Source of the DNA: Brevipalpus yothersi
Lineage: Eukaryota > Arthropoda > Arachnida > Trombidiformes > Tenuipalpidae
Direction of reading: 5' to 3'
Assembly: GCA_003956705.1 (NCBI GenBank)
Contig: QZCP01000221.1
Location: forward strand, 1 to 64,000
Length of the DNA: 64,000 bases
Positions within the stretch are counted from its first letter, which is position 1. Every line of letters begins with the position of its first letter. The translations under genes were made by a program, and so were the position numbers. Positions 50,357 to 63,280 of this stretch are shown one piece after another. The notes under the pieces were generated by a model. It worked only from the letters and a program-made list of their open reading frames with translations, was not told the origin of the DNA and ran no database searches.

Positions 50357-53210
50357 AAGACTGCCTCTAGATTGAATGCGATATATAGCCCGTAAATGGA
50401 CTTTTGGTGGTGGATACCCAAAATAATGTTCCCCAAGACAAGTGTGGCGTGAAAGTGTATAATATGAACTATTGTTCTCACTCAATAATATTCTCATCAC
50501 TTTGATTGAAGTATTTAATGGGGTCACGAGGGATTTTAAGTCATTTTATTCTTTTCAACTTTTCCCAAAACTTTATTGAGATCAATTTTATTCTTTTCAG
50601 ATTTTTTCCCTTTTCGCTGAGCTCCACTCTATTGATGTACATAAAATTCGATCTATGGGTCTATTTGAAAAATGCTGAGCATGATAAGTTTTCTATTTTC
50701 AAATTCTCATCAGATATAACAGTTTCACCCATGTTACTGTACTTTGATCACAGTTTCTTTGATGACAGAGCTTTAACAAGTGGATGAAAAATAGCCTAGA
50801 TCATATCGAGAATAATCACATTTGATATTGTCGATGAAAGAGAGAGAGGCCATTTCTTGATAAAATCAATGTTCAGCAATAATATCGAAACTAAATCGTT
50901 TATGAACTCTTTGGTTGTAGCAGCTCAATGACTAATTCGATTGATATCTTACACTCATACACACAAACATACACACACTTCCGGTTTTCATCATCCGGTA
51001 CACAGCATTCATTTACCAGTCAACAGTTAACTTGATGACTGGTATTAACAAGCATCTAAAGAATTGTAACATTACTCCGAAAAAGAATGAATAGATACTC
51101 ATGAATTTTCAGATGCCTAATAATGATGATCATCTGTCTAAATGATTTGAAAAAGGTATATGCTCGTCGAAATGAAAGGGACGCGAGCAAGAGAGTGGAA
51201 AAAAAGTAATCGGAAAAAAGAGATATTCTTCACCATCATGATGCGAGAAAAAGAGAAAACATGAGAACCATCAGTACGATTATCTTGTGTGGGCGGAAGT
51301 TGACGTTGTTGTATTTCACCTGTTCGATGTGGATGAATTCTTCTACACTGGGAATATCATCTCCAGTTATCTTCCCTCTTATTTGACTCCCACTCCGAAA
51401 AATGTAGAGAATTTCAAGTCATGTTCTATAGGGATAAAAATTTAGGAGATTAGACATGGAAAAGTTGAAAAATATGAGCGAACTCTCATGAAAAAAGGCA
51501 AGCATGAAGGTGGATTCAATAGTCTTAAGTAAAACCTATTCAAGTCAATAAAACTATTTCTCACAGAGTAAGTGTCGATTTACAAGATAAATGATGAGGA
51601 TTAGTTGAAAAAGATCACGTGTGAGAAAATGTAACATGCAAAATTTCTCTCTCTCCCTCATCTGTGAGATACTCTACAATACTTATTTAAAACTGATCAT
51701 CTAGCTTCATAAATCATGACTTAAATTTGATTAATCATCCTCACCACCTCTCTCCTGGGTATTGCTTTCAATTCTGAACCTTATTTTGAATAGCCATGTA
51801 GCAAGGGTTCGAAAGCAGATCGATTCAGATTCTTGTTCAAGATCAAGAGTGAATTCAAGCTGATTTTTCCGTCCTTCTTGAAGGATGACTCAGAATATTT
51901 GTGAATTTTTCTACCAACATTGTATTCCCTTCTAGTTTGAAAAGAGTCTTGACAGTTAGACAGTGCATTTTCTTTTCAAAGAAGTGATCATTTTCCTCTG
52001 TTGTAATCTTTGACTATGAAACGGGGGAGAATTTCCAACTGATAGATTGGCGAATAAAATACAGAGAATACAAAATAATATTCACTTCATAGGTTAGATG
52101 ATTGAAAGTTTGAATGAATAAGATTCAATTATAGCAACCAAAAAAAGATGGATCAAATAATGTGGTGAGAATTTTTTTGGAATCAATTCTGATCAATTCA
52201 TATCACACTGTTTTTGCTTTGCTATTTATCGAATTTTTACTCTTCCTTATGACTTATGGTAGAGCGTTTTCAAAGAGAGTCTGTTGTATGGTTCAGATAT
52301 TATTCCGAAGACGATTCCAAAGGCAATATAGAGGCGTAGAGTAGAAATTTTTCCACGCATATGGTTGCTTCAAAATACTCGTTTCAGTAGAATGTTAATA
52401 TCAACATTTTTTAAATGTCTCAGTCAAATGATGGTTAATCAATTCTTTCAATCGAACAACTAGACAAGAGAAGAACAGTTGGCGCTGTTTTATCTCTTGG
52501 TGATAAAATATTTAAACGATTATGGCTCAATTGGAACACGCTATAGTTGCCCTCCTAATTTATCGCATCTTGCAAATTTTTGGCTTTTTTCGATAAAAAC
52601 AATGTGAACATTGTTCAAAGGTGTGAGTCTATCCAATCAATATTCGGTTCATTCATAGACTGAATTATTACCATCATGCTCTTCTTTAAAAATGTGAAAG
52701 TTGACTTTTATATTGCAGGAACAAACTTTTCGGTGATTGTTCTTTCTCCTTTAGAATTTGATGATGAATCTTGACTGGTCATAATGATGATTTAGACTGT
52801 TTTTGTCTACTGAATTGTAGGAAAAATTCAAAGAATGAATGAGTTCTTAATCATTTTCTTTAATATTAGTGGTTCAAACAAGCTGAACAGTAACCGGGAA
52901 GAAGTTTGAGGCCTGGTTTCTCAGAGCTCGAACTTTTTAGCTATTAGTAATTTTTTATCAAAGGGGTTAAGTCTGGAAAATCGTAAAAATGGAGCAAGAA
53001 GAAGAATCCAAAGGAAAACAGCAATAACCATTATCTTAATAATCGTATACAAGACAGTATAGAATAAATTTCATTCACATTCAACTAATGGAAAAAACCA
53101 TTGAAAAAATATTGTTCAAAACAGATGTCAAAAAGATGAGCATTGATCGAAGAAAAAAAGAATCAGCCCTATACAACAGCATTTAGAGCCTTAGGACTGC
53201 TAGGTAAATA

Positions 53211-56200
53211 TTAATTCTTGAGATGTGCTATATTGTGGAAAAACCAATCAATTTTCGTGGTCCAAGCTCCTCCATGTGCCTCAAAGAATTGATTATTGAA
53301 ATATTTCAGCGCATCTTCCTCGCTTATTTCTTCACCAGGCTTTCCAACTGCTAGTGTTTTGCGAAGATAACCAATATCATCCATAGATTCCAATTCAGGT
53401 ATACCAGTAGACAACATCATAGTGAATAATGTGATTAATAGATTAGAATGTCTTCTCAGAGAGAGATAAGCTTTACCACACAGTTCAGTGAATCTAGAAA
53501 AGAGCGAAAAATTGATAAAACTGTCGAATACATGTATGCCAGTTGAAGATTTGTTATAAACTCAACTTACTCTTCGAATTCTTTACTCTTCTTTGGATTT
53601 TCGGAACCTTTAGAAATGACGTATAAAAAGTCATCAGTGAGGACAAAAGGCACTCGTTCACGATTGATTCCGAATTTCTTTTTGAAATGTCCCAAAAAAT
53701 GGCCAAAATCAATATGAAAAATTTGACCTTCTTCATTGATCATAATGTTGTCAGGATTTCGATCACCGATTCCAAGAATGAAAGTGGCCACACAATAACC
53801 AGCACAAGATTTGGTAAAAGTATCGATAGCTTGATCATAGTTGTCTGGATTACAATCCTTAATCCATTTGTGAAGCTGGGTTGAGTCAACTTGAAAAGCA
53901 GCCATTCGACCTCCTGTCCGCTGAATATTCATAACTGTTTTGGCACGAGGAACCACTTCGATCATACCAACTTGCTTACCAGTAGCTAAACATGTGTAAG
54001 GTAGCATCCGCAAGTCATAACCTTCTTTTCTCCATATGAGATCGAAAATACGGATAACTTGAAGGGTGAGCATATCTTGTCGAAGGTCGTCACCGCTCTT
54101 GAAAATTATGGCACTTTGACGAAAGAACGGTTCCGCTAAGGGATCAGGATTTGACCAAACCAGCCATAAGGGCTTTTTCGCTGAATCCATGATTCGACAT
54201 TCTTTTAATTTGAGATCACCGAGTATAACTGTATAATTCAGCGGGGACGGAAAGTTTTGAAGTGCTTCAAGATAGTCTTCTTTCTGCATCTGTTCATTGA
54301 AATATTTGATTCTTTCTCGATTATCATCTTTCTTCTCTTTCAAAGTTTCAGCTAATATTGTGAGTTTATCCAAAGCTTCAACTTGCTTGAGCGTTGAACG
54401 CAATAAACTTGGACATATTCCACGACAGTAAGCTTCTAATAGTAAGGAGAATCGAACTCGCACAAAAGGTTCATGCATCTCAGATTTTAAATGCCAAAAA
54501 AAGTAGTGCCCAATACGACGATTGAGAAGAGCTCGCTTAAGCAACATTCTTGAGAGACCGTTATTGTAATAGGGCTCAAATTTGATCACTTGAACAAGTT
54601 GAAGAAGATATTGAGAAAGGAGTTCATCAGAGAGTTTCTTATCAAGCCATTTTATGGCAAAATTTCGAACCTCCAGATCAGCATATTCAAAATCCAATAG
54701 CTGTAGAGCTGTGTCCGATTCAACTTCTGGCCATTTTCGGAGCAGAACATAGAGCTGGGAAACATCAGTTCTTGAGTTCCAATTTACAGAGTCTAGCAGC
54801 TTTGGTAAAGAATTAGGAATCTTGAGACATTCCTCTCTCAGTCGCCATACGAGATTTTTTTCGTGTTGTTCCATTCGTGAGAGAGGATTCCTTTTAATGA
54901 GAGCTTCCAGAGTTATCATGTCTTGTTCATCTTTTTTCTTGTATTTCTGAAGTCTACTTTCATCAATACCATGGATTCCCATTTCTTTGCCTTCGAAATC
55001 CATTTTGCGACAAATCTGTCCATGATCGAATATCACTTCATTTGGTGGATAAATGACCGGTGTGGGATACTGAGGGAATTCTATTTCGAGCCCCGTTGAA
55101 TCTATATTGCAATTGGAGCCTAACACACCTAGAGGATTGAGCAAATCATTCAAGTCTTTTGGCACTGGCCACAGGTGTATGGTTCGACGACCAGTCAATA
55201 AACGTGATTTATAATCAAAGAGAGGAAGATTTCCATAGGCAAGAGGAGAATTATCACCACTTTTAGCAGTTTTTCTTTCGTACACCGAGCATATTGATAC
55301 ACACAGTCTAGCTGAACGAGGTAAATCTGCAATAGAAATATTGAATTCGATCTCTTGATTCCATTTTGGATTCCATGGATCAATGTAAATGGTCTCTTTT
55401 GCAGGACACAGAAGCTGGCCTCCATGATAGATTCCACATCGGACAAAAATTTTCTCAACATCTCTAACATTAACATAAGTGGCCCATAAAATTTTGATCT
55501 TGAATGAATTATCAAATTTCCATAAACTCGCAAATTGACCATTAAGAAGTGCTTGATAAGTATCTTTTGAGTTTAAATCTAAAGTAGATATGGACGAAGA
55601 TCGTTTGAGAGATGATGGGATGAGAAAATGAGACTTTTCGATATCACTCTCGACTTCTTTTCGTGGAACTAGAACCAATTGTGGGATCTTTTTTCGAGAA
55701 AGACAACCGGTGATAAACTAGAAAAATACAGAGACACTGATAAGTAATTTATAATTTCGACTGTTATCAATCTTATTTTATTACAAGCGGAATTGAAAAC
55801 GACAAGTAATCGAGTTCAGTATGCCTCAACAGGCCAAGAACTGTGAGAGATGGAAATTCGCGTTCCTAGTTTTCAAGAGTCAAGATAGAAAAAGATGTTC
55901 TCTGAGATACTTTCTGAAAGATTGCTTCGAAGTTGGGCAAGAAAAAAAGTGACAACAAAGCGGAAGCTAATCATTTCATCATCATTCAATTCTAGAGTAA
56001 ATACATTGTTATTGGAATGGAATGAAGGACTCATGATAAAAGATTTCAATGTGAGAGCTACTCTTTCAATGATGCAACAGATTGATAATGATGGCTAGAC
56101 TAAGTACGGAACAAGGTTACATGGTGTAAAGGATGCTGGTAATTGAGTAGCAGGAAGCTGAGATCAATAATAGGTTGAAAAGAGAGATCAATCGATTAAT

Positions 56201-57456
56201 TAAGATTAAACAAATAAAAAAAGGAAATGAATCCAACTCATGAATCGGAAGGGAAGAATGTAGATATACTCATAGCAGAACGATGTAGAGTAATGGTATC
56301 GGGAAACACATGCTTTCAATGATGATGATGATGGTGGTGATACAAATTATTATTATGATGATGAATATTAGCTTACCTTATAGAGATATAAAGGATGATT
56401 ACCCAATAAGTATTCTTTGATACCACAGGCTTTGAGCACAAAATCATTACTTGAGCTGCCAATTCGGAAATTAGAATACTTTGATTCGGCTGAATGATTT
56501 TCATGATTGGATCCCTTGATACGATTAATCTTGCAGAGAGCTTCTGATATAATGGCTGCCGGAAAAATATCTAGAGGTACTTGTAATTTGATACTTTGTT
56601 TACCTTCTCCATCGATGAAAATTTTATTTTCACCATGGCTGTGCTGATTGTGGCGATGATGAGAGTGTGAGTGTGAATGGTGAGAATGTTGTTGTTGTTG
56701 AGCAGTTTTCGAGTGGTGATGATGGTGATGAAGGTGATGGAGATGGTGTTGGTGGAGATGATTCTCTGAATGACTATGAAGACTTGTCTGATCATTCACA
56801 TCATTATCAGAATTTATCACAAACCATACGAAAATTGTAACATCTGATGACATGGTTGAGACATAAACTGAATCACAATCGGTATCGGTCACCTTTTTAC
56901 CATAAAATGCAGATTCATCTAGCTCAGGTGGACTTGTATAATACAGTTTAGCTTCTAAACTTAGCTCTTCTCGCTTTTCGACTACATTTTTACAAAAATT
57001 GATCATCTCCCGTCGACAATGAAACACTTCACCATCTCGTGAGCTATCCAATTCATTTAAGGGTACACCAACAGCCAAGCTAATTTCACCATCAGCACGC
57101 TTTTCATCTTTATCTCCTTGCGTTTCGATTAATTTCAATAGAGCACTGAAAAGGCCAAGATCACATAGACGACGATTTTCATCGTAAAATTCTTCCACTT
57201 TAGCTTCCTGTGTTATGCCAACAAACACATAGCTTGTTGCATCACCCAAAAGTCGAAAGAGAATATCTTTCTCAGCACGTGCCCATGTTGAACGTTTGAT
57301 ACGCTTTAAGCTATCCTCACGTCGACATGAAATTTCCAACAATATTCCATTGGGCATAAGTATATCAACAGTTATATTGGCCGGTATCTGTGGAATACAC
57401 CATAGTTCACCGCGTGTTGGTCTACGGTCCATCAGTTTGAGATATAAATCACTCAT
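53211..57456 (-). CDS. Class IA phosphoinositide 3-kinase catalytic subunit (p110)
   Basis: Makes PI(3,4,5)P3 at the plasma membrane in insulin/growth-factor signalling with a p85-type regulator. Exons (minus) 57456-56377, 55717-53571, 53493-53211, phases 0 and 2, 1169 residues (p110s are about 1070). Order: adaptor-binding domain (about 28-112, with PNGILLEISCRREDSL), Ras-binding domain (about 190-315) carrying a His-rich insertion (229-275), C2 (from about 400; YVNVRDVEKIFVRCGIYHGG), helical domain (KWLDKKLSDELLSQYLLQLVQVIKFE), kinase domain with P-loop region FKSGDDLRQDML, catalytic loop GIGDRNPDNIM (1012-1022) and DFG in IFHIDFGHFLGHF (Asp1030). The C-terminal WFFHNIAHLKN matches the membrane-binding tail. 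The family's catalytic-loop DRH reads DRN here (Asn1014). The ABD makes it class IA, not IB/II/III. Head-to-head with TRAPPC3. Confidence 0.96.
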
Positions 57457-57890
57457 GATGATGCTGGAGAGATTGAAATGATTGGATAGAGGACAAAAAA
57501 ATGGATGCAAAACAATATTTTCTATAAATTTTTGATGGTCGTTAACATTTCACATGTTGTCGGCATCAATTAAGGAGCGAAAAAAAAACACACAAAACAC
57601 ACACAATTCAACTTACGTAATATCAAAAAACCGAAAAAAAAATTTTGTTTTGATTTTTTGATCCTTTCAATTTTATCCAACAGATGGCTGTAAGCACATG
57701 TTTATGTTTGATTTTTTTCGATGATGTAAGTTTTGGGATTTAAATTTGAATTTTGATTTTGATTGACGAAATGATTATGATTATGATTTGAGTTGTTGAT
57801 TGTCTGTGTGTGTGCGTGATTGTTCAATTTTGATTATCATATAGATTCACTGAAGAGCTGTCGTCCTGAACATTTGATTGTGTTGACAGT
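57457..57890. promoter_or_regulatory. Divergent promoter region PI3K/TRAPPC3
   Basis: 434 bp between two head-to-head ATGs. Holds CAGATGGCTG at 57681-57690, sharing eight bases with the DLST/CNOT7 divergent promoter; a poly-A-rich block lies on the PI3K side and TGATT-rich sequence on the TRAPPC3 side. Confidence 0.55.
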
Positions 57891-58667
57891 ATGTCTAAAG
57901 TGGTTAAAAATGATCCACGAAAAATAAGTTCCGATTTGTTTAGTTTAACATACGGCTCATTGGTTTTTCAATTGGTTAAAGATTTGGAAAATGCTGAAGA
58001 TGTCAATAAACAATTAGATCGAATGTAAGGGTAAAGAAAAGGATCCAGTTGGCGATCTTAATTGGGTTTATAATGTGTATATGTATTGTCTTACGATTTT
58101 TTTCTCTCTCTATCTTCTTTGATTGTTTTACAGTGGATATAGTATTGGTCTTCGATTGGTGGAAGATTATCTTGCCAAAACAAATACACCAAAATGTTTT
58201 GATATGAAAGATGTGGCGGAAAAAATTCAGTCAGCATTTCGAATGTATCTCAACATTACACCTTCGATAACCAATTGGTCACCAGGAAATGATGAATTTT
58301 CCATCATATTGGACAGTAATCCATTTGCTGAATATATCGAATTGCCGGATCATTTAACAAATCTACGATACTGTAACATTCTACCCGGTATAATAAGAGG
58401 AGCTCTCGAAATGGTGGGTGGTTTTCTTTACTAACTTGAACCTCTCTTCTCTCTTTCACTTTGGATTGCGAAATGAAATCATCTCATCATCACAGTAGCC
58501 CCAAATTTGGATAACTTAATCATATTTGCTCATTAATTTATATTTAGGTCCAGATAGAAGTCAAATCTTGGTTTGCTCAAGATTATCTCCGAGGAGACGC
58601 TACCACTGAGTTGAGAGTTAAATTCATTAAAAAGTTGGAGGATGTTATGCCTCAGGGAGAGGACTGA
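57891..58667 (+). CDS. TRAPPC3: TRAPP complex core subunit 3 (BET3)
   Basis: Core subunit of the TRAPP tethering complexes, which activate Rab1/Rab11-type GTPases in ER-Golgi and Golgi traffic. Exons 57891-58024, 58134-58413, 58548-58667 (phases 2 and 0) give 177 residues; the human protein is 180. Motifs: ELF-like SDLFSLTYGSLVFQLVKD, NKQLDRIGYSIGLRLVEDYL across the first junction, ITPSITNWSPGNDEFSIIL, the palmitoylated-Cys region equivalent (LRYCNILPGIIRGALEMV) and the terminal helix with EDVMPQGED. The Ile codon formed at exon junction 1 (AT|T) fits the family. A poly(A) signal follows at 58918. Confidence 0.96.
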
Positions 58668-58917
58668 TAGGTAAAGATCTCGCTAATTGCATCAAAATGT
58701 ATGGAAAATTTTTCACGAAGGAGTTGATTGATTCGAATTACATTTAGTCCACTTCATTCGCTGTTGGTGCTATATTGCTTTGAATCTTTCGCTCTCTCCT
58801 CTTTTTCTTTCCTTCCTTCCTAATTTCTTTAATCTTCCATCCCAGCACACTCCATATGGACAATTTTCAACCATCTAATACGTCTAATGATTAATCGTAA
58901 CATGTTTGATTATATCC

Positions 58918-58923
58918 AATAAA
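58918..58923 (+). promoter_or_regulatory. Poly(A) signal of TRAPPC3
   Basis: AATAAA about 250 bp after the TRAPPC3 stop codon. Confidence 0.65.
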
Positions 58924-59349
58924 GAGAAACAGTCAAACCATACTCATTCATCAGAGAGACTAGGGCGTCCTAGTTGGCCTATGCATAAATTTATTCTGTC
59001 TCTTTCCACTTTTCCCCTTTGGCTCTAGCTTGATCTCGATTATAAGGCTCCGACTCGTTGATGGTCGTAACGAATTAACGTCCTGATCTTTATTCCTCTC
59101 ACCAAGATAGGAATGTCAGCATGATGAATGTGTACTCAGAATAAACAAGGAAACATGATGATGATCTGTGATGCTGTATGAGCATCTGTAGATAGAATCG
59201 CCGAGATGGGATAGGCTCAGGCCAGTTCATCTTCACTTGGAAATGACCTCCACTTAGTGAAGCTGCATGAATAAATTCTATCTTTTTTCTTCTTCTTCTC
59301 AATGGAGGATAGTAGAACTTAACATTTTGAGATTATTCTATCTCAGTTC

Positions 59350-59386
<37 letters not shown>

Positions 59387-60029
59387 TTCTTGCTATCCTA
59401 TCTAAGGTAAGTTGAATGCAGACAAATTTGGAGATAAAAAATTTTTATGTGTGTGGTTTGTTGGGACTTGAAGACATGAAGAGAAGATCATCATGAAATC
59501 ATGTTCATCTTTTCAACACATAAAATTAACTGCTATACTCAAGAGATCCCTTGTCCACTAGAAAATTAAATGTATCTCTCTCTATCTCTTTCGCCTTTTG
59601 GAATTCAGTGAACTTTGTAAAGTCGTCGAATCGCTATTATTATTATTATGAAGAATAATTATCGCTTCCCACCATTATTTCGATCTTTTGTTTCCTTCAA
59701 TTGGCAGGTGATAACAATTTATCTCAATAAACTTTCAACATGGGAAGAAGGAAGAAGAAAAATTCCTCTACACTCACTCATGGCCCAAAACTATCTTTAT
59801 TTTAAATCAAGATACCCTCAGATAACAAGTGAAACCCTAGCAAGTACCCAAAAGAAGGAGAAGAAGAGGAAGAAGAATAGTCTAGATACTGAGCTTTCTC
59901 TATGTGTGCAGAAGAGAAGCTTTGAAAGCGAGGAAGCAAAAGTCCACCTGAAAGAGAGCTACTCTTATCAGTTTCTTTTCTCTCTGTGAGTTTCATTCAT
60001 CTGTTCATTATACATGCGAGATCATCTAT

Positions 60030-60033
<4 letters not shown>

Positions 60034-60064
<31 letters not shown>
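60034..60064. repeat. (CT)n microsatellite
   Basis: CT run of about 31 bp; complementary to the GA run at 60240. Confidence 0.95.
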
Positions 60065-60066
<2 letters not shown>

Positions 60067-60234
60067 TCTCAAGATATAGACTTGGGTTCTTTGCTTGGCC
60101 ATCAGTCCAATGCTCATTCATTCGTTGTTCTAATAACTTTTTCTTCTTCTTCTTCAATTTTTCTTAATGACAGGGCATTTAAAATAGCTCACACAAGTGA
60201 TACAGCTTTTCATTTACAAAATTCGTTGGGAGAG

Positions 60235-60239
<5 letters not shown>

Positions 60240-60303
<64 letters not shown>
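60240..60303. repeat. (GA)n microsatellite
   Basis: GA run of about 64 bp, forming an inverted pair with the CT run about 175 bp to its left. Confidence 0.96.
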
Positions 60304-60306
<3 letters not shown>

Positions 60307-61470
60307 CTGAAACTCGTAAACATGCAAAGTGGAAACTCGTCAAGGCAATGAATTGAAGCTCCTCATCCTCCATCATTAAAAAAACGAGATATCGCTTACT
60401 AATAATCACGATCTCTATATTCCGTGTGTAAAGATCACTTTCACTCACACACACACATAATCACATTCATAATTCGTATTCTAAGTATTCCGTGTCGCTT
60501 TGATTCCATTCAGCCCACTGGTCGGACGTCCCATCTTCACCGTCAATTATCTTGAAACGAAGCAAATAGGAGAGAGAGAGAGAAGCAGAAAAAATGGGAG
60601 AGAGAGAAAGCAAACTGTTCATCTCATCTCATCTTATCCACCCAATATCTCTCAACTTTTTAAGGGTATATATTCTTGTTGTTGTTTCACCCACATCATC
60701 AACTTACAGGCCTACGATCACCCAGTCGAACACACACACGTTTATTTGCTTCTCTCTCTCTTTCTTTTTCTCTTTCTCTCTCTTCCTCTTGTTTTTTTCT
60801 CGAGATGAAGGATCGTTTTGTGATGAAGAATCTGTCTGACACTGGTCAACACACGCACACACATACAGTCATAAACGGAATTCCTCTCTCAGTAGGGAGA
60901 AGAAAATTTTTCTCATACATACGCATACAAATCAAAGTATGATGAAAAATTATGGTCAAGTTTAAATGGTCAAGAAAATTTTTCACTTTTCGACCCATCA
61001 ACAGTGTGGCCAGCAAGTGCGCTGCAAGTGTATAGAGCACTGTTAATCTCTCTCTCTTTTCATTTCATGCCACTTATATCTGTTCTTTCTCTCGCTCGCT
61101 CGCTCGCTCTGTGAGCCTGACCTCATGGCTCTATGGAGAAGGGTCAAAATACCTGACCCCTCCGGTATTTGGTCCCCTGATGAGAGGTCACTTGATGGTG
61201 ATGGGAAGTCAGATGAAAAGAGAAGAGAAAATAAGGCGGCCGACAAGAGGATGCTTTGCGTTACCATTTACCGATAGAGAATGGCCCTGTTTTGAGGGCA
61301 AAGGGAGTGGGAATTAGGAGAAGAGAAGAAGAATGTGTTCAATGATTATTATGGGACACACAGGGGGGAGGAAGAGGAGGAGGAAAGTATGATAAAGAAG
61401 AAGAAGAAGTCAATGCATAATGTTACCATGAACAATATCAGGATGAAGGAGGGGAAAAAGTAAGAAGGAG

Positions 61471-61473
<3 letters not shown>

Positions 61474-61502
<29 letters not shown>
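61474..61502. repeat. (GA)n microsatellite
   Basis: GA run of about 29 bp within a purine-rich block (61340-61510). Confidence 0.93.
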
Positions 61503-61505
<3 letters not shown>

Positions 61506-61868
61506 AAAAATTGAAAAGAGGTCTCTTTTTGGTTGTAGTGTATACGTATGTTTACCTGCGAGCTATATTTTGAGTTGGCATAAAATCAACATGAGGCTAG
61601 TCCATCTCATCATATATAAGATTCTTTTTCAGATTTTTGGAGAAGACGAGAAGGAGGCTGACAGGGGCCAAGTGAAGGTTGCTCTGCTAAAAAAAGTGTG
61701 TGGTGCAGTTATCGGGATGAAGGTTAGGAAAAGAGAGCGAACAGAAACTATGCGGAAGCTGATTACCTATGTGCATGAGGCAAACCAGTAAAAGATGGAG
61801 AGAAAGAGAGAAGAGAGAGATGAGAACGAATGATAATCATGGAAGAGAGAGAAGTAAGACCAGAAAGT

Positions 61869-61880
<12 letters not shown>

Positions 61881-61933
<53 letters not shown>
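61881..61933. repeat. (GA)n microsatellite
   Basis: GA run of about 53 bp. Confidence 0.95.
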
Positions 61934-61934
<1 letters not shown>

Positions 61935-62430
61935 CCAGGATAAAGAGATGAGGGGCGGTAATCAGCTGAGGAAATAAATAAGAGAAAAGGTAAATGAATG
62001 TGAGCTGAGATGATGAATGATCTCGAGTGTGTATCAGCTTCCTTCGTTCACATTTGCTTCGCTTACATGGTCAGCATCTTGGACATACACATATGCTTAT
62101 ATACACATTCACTCACACATTCAGCATCTTGTACTTTTCTGTCAAGCAACTAGAGCAGAAGTTGCTTCTCGAATACATATGTGTTTGTGATGGACATCAG
62201 AGGCAAAATGGTGAAATGGGAGAAGAAGAAAAATCTCTGGCATACATCACATGCACATACATTCCAATTAGACAACCAAAGTACAGTAAGTGTACTTGAT
62301 AGAGAGCATCCTTCATCACAACAATCAACAGATAATTCGATGAAAAATGCCCAACTTTTATCCAAAAGAGAAAGATTCCTGAAGATGGGAGAGAGTGAGA
62401 TGAAAGAGAGAACAAGTTCATGATTCTAGG

Positions 62431-62432
<2 letters not shown>

Positions 62433-62478
<46 letters not shown>
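62433..62478. repeat. (GA)n microsatellite
   Basis: GA run of about 46 bp. Confidence 0.95.
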
Positions 62479-62479
<1 letters not shown>

Positions 62480-63280
62480 AGGAGAGTTAAAGAGGAGAGA
62501 GAGCAGGTACAGGTTAGGCTGAGAATCGGACGTTTTTCAGTTGATCTTTGGCTGCGTGCTGAGTAACATCTTCCAAACAACATCTTCAGCATCTTTTAGC
62601 CCAAAAGATGAGCCGATGGAGGGATTGTTGAGTCGTATCTCTTCGTTGATGTGAAATTTCGTGAAACTTGTTGCATATAAATTGTGGTGAATTACTGGTC
62701 AAAATTGGTTTATACCATTACTGGCTAACTTAGCATCAACTATCCACCTCCAGGAGGAGGATCATGATCTACATCTCATTATATTAGTATTCTCTCTCTC
62801 TCTTTCTTCCCTCTCTTTCTCTCTCATCTTGTTCTTGTTCTTCATATTATTATTATTCTTTTTCCCTTCACTTCATCCAACTTGGAAAACTGATCTTCGT
62901 TCAGTTGCTGCGGTGATTTTGTTACTTATTCGTGGTGCTCACCATTGTTTACCATCCTTGATCAACCTTTATACGGCAGTGATTAATCATCTTATCAACT
63001 CATCAACTTATTCAATTTATTTAGCAAGAGGCAAAAGAAAGAAGATACACCGTAAACATTTTCTTCTTTTCTTTTCTCCTTTTTCTTCTTTAAGTGAAAA
63101 TTTTTGTTTCTGTTCTCAAAAAAACAACCGTCCAGTACGAATAGTAATAATTAGCTAGGGAAAGTTACACTTTTTTCTCTCCATTTTGGTTATTAACCAA
63201 TTATTGTTGTCCTTAAAAAAGTCATCAAGTGATACTCACAATATTTTTCAAGAAATAATAATAAGAATATTAATATCAAT

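Larger units (their letters stand above)
49320..53210. other. Gap without recognised gene
   Basis: About 3.9 kb between two minus-strand genes. I looked for LNS/EGF exons of a longer neurexin on the minus strand and saw none. CT runs at 50101-50141 and 50299-50352. A (TTA)n/(ATT)n patch lies at 49428-49449. Confidence 0.5.
58924..63280. other. Microsatellite-rich gap
   Basis: About 4.3 kb with at least five long GA/CT tracts. Predicted frames here are repeat translations or lack any motif. The last 400 bp probably form the promoter and 5' UTR of the ORF at 63281. Confidence 0.55.

Noticed and set aside
53211..57456. Class II or III PI3K
   Set aside because: An adaptor-binding domain precedes the RBD and the C-tail has the class I WxF pattern; no PX or second C2 domain follows.
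62829..63158. 109-codon hydrophobic frame
   Set aside because: Derived from T-rich, CT-rich sequence just upstream of the ORF at 63281; more likely its 5' UTR.
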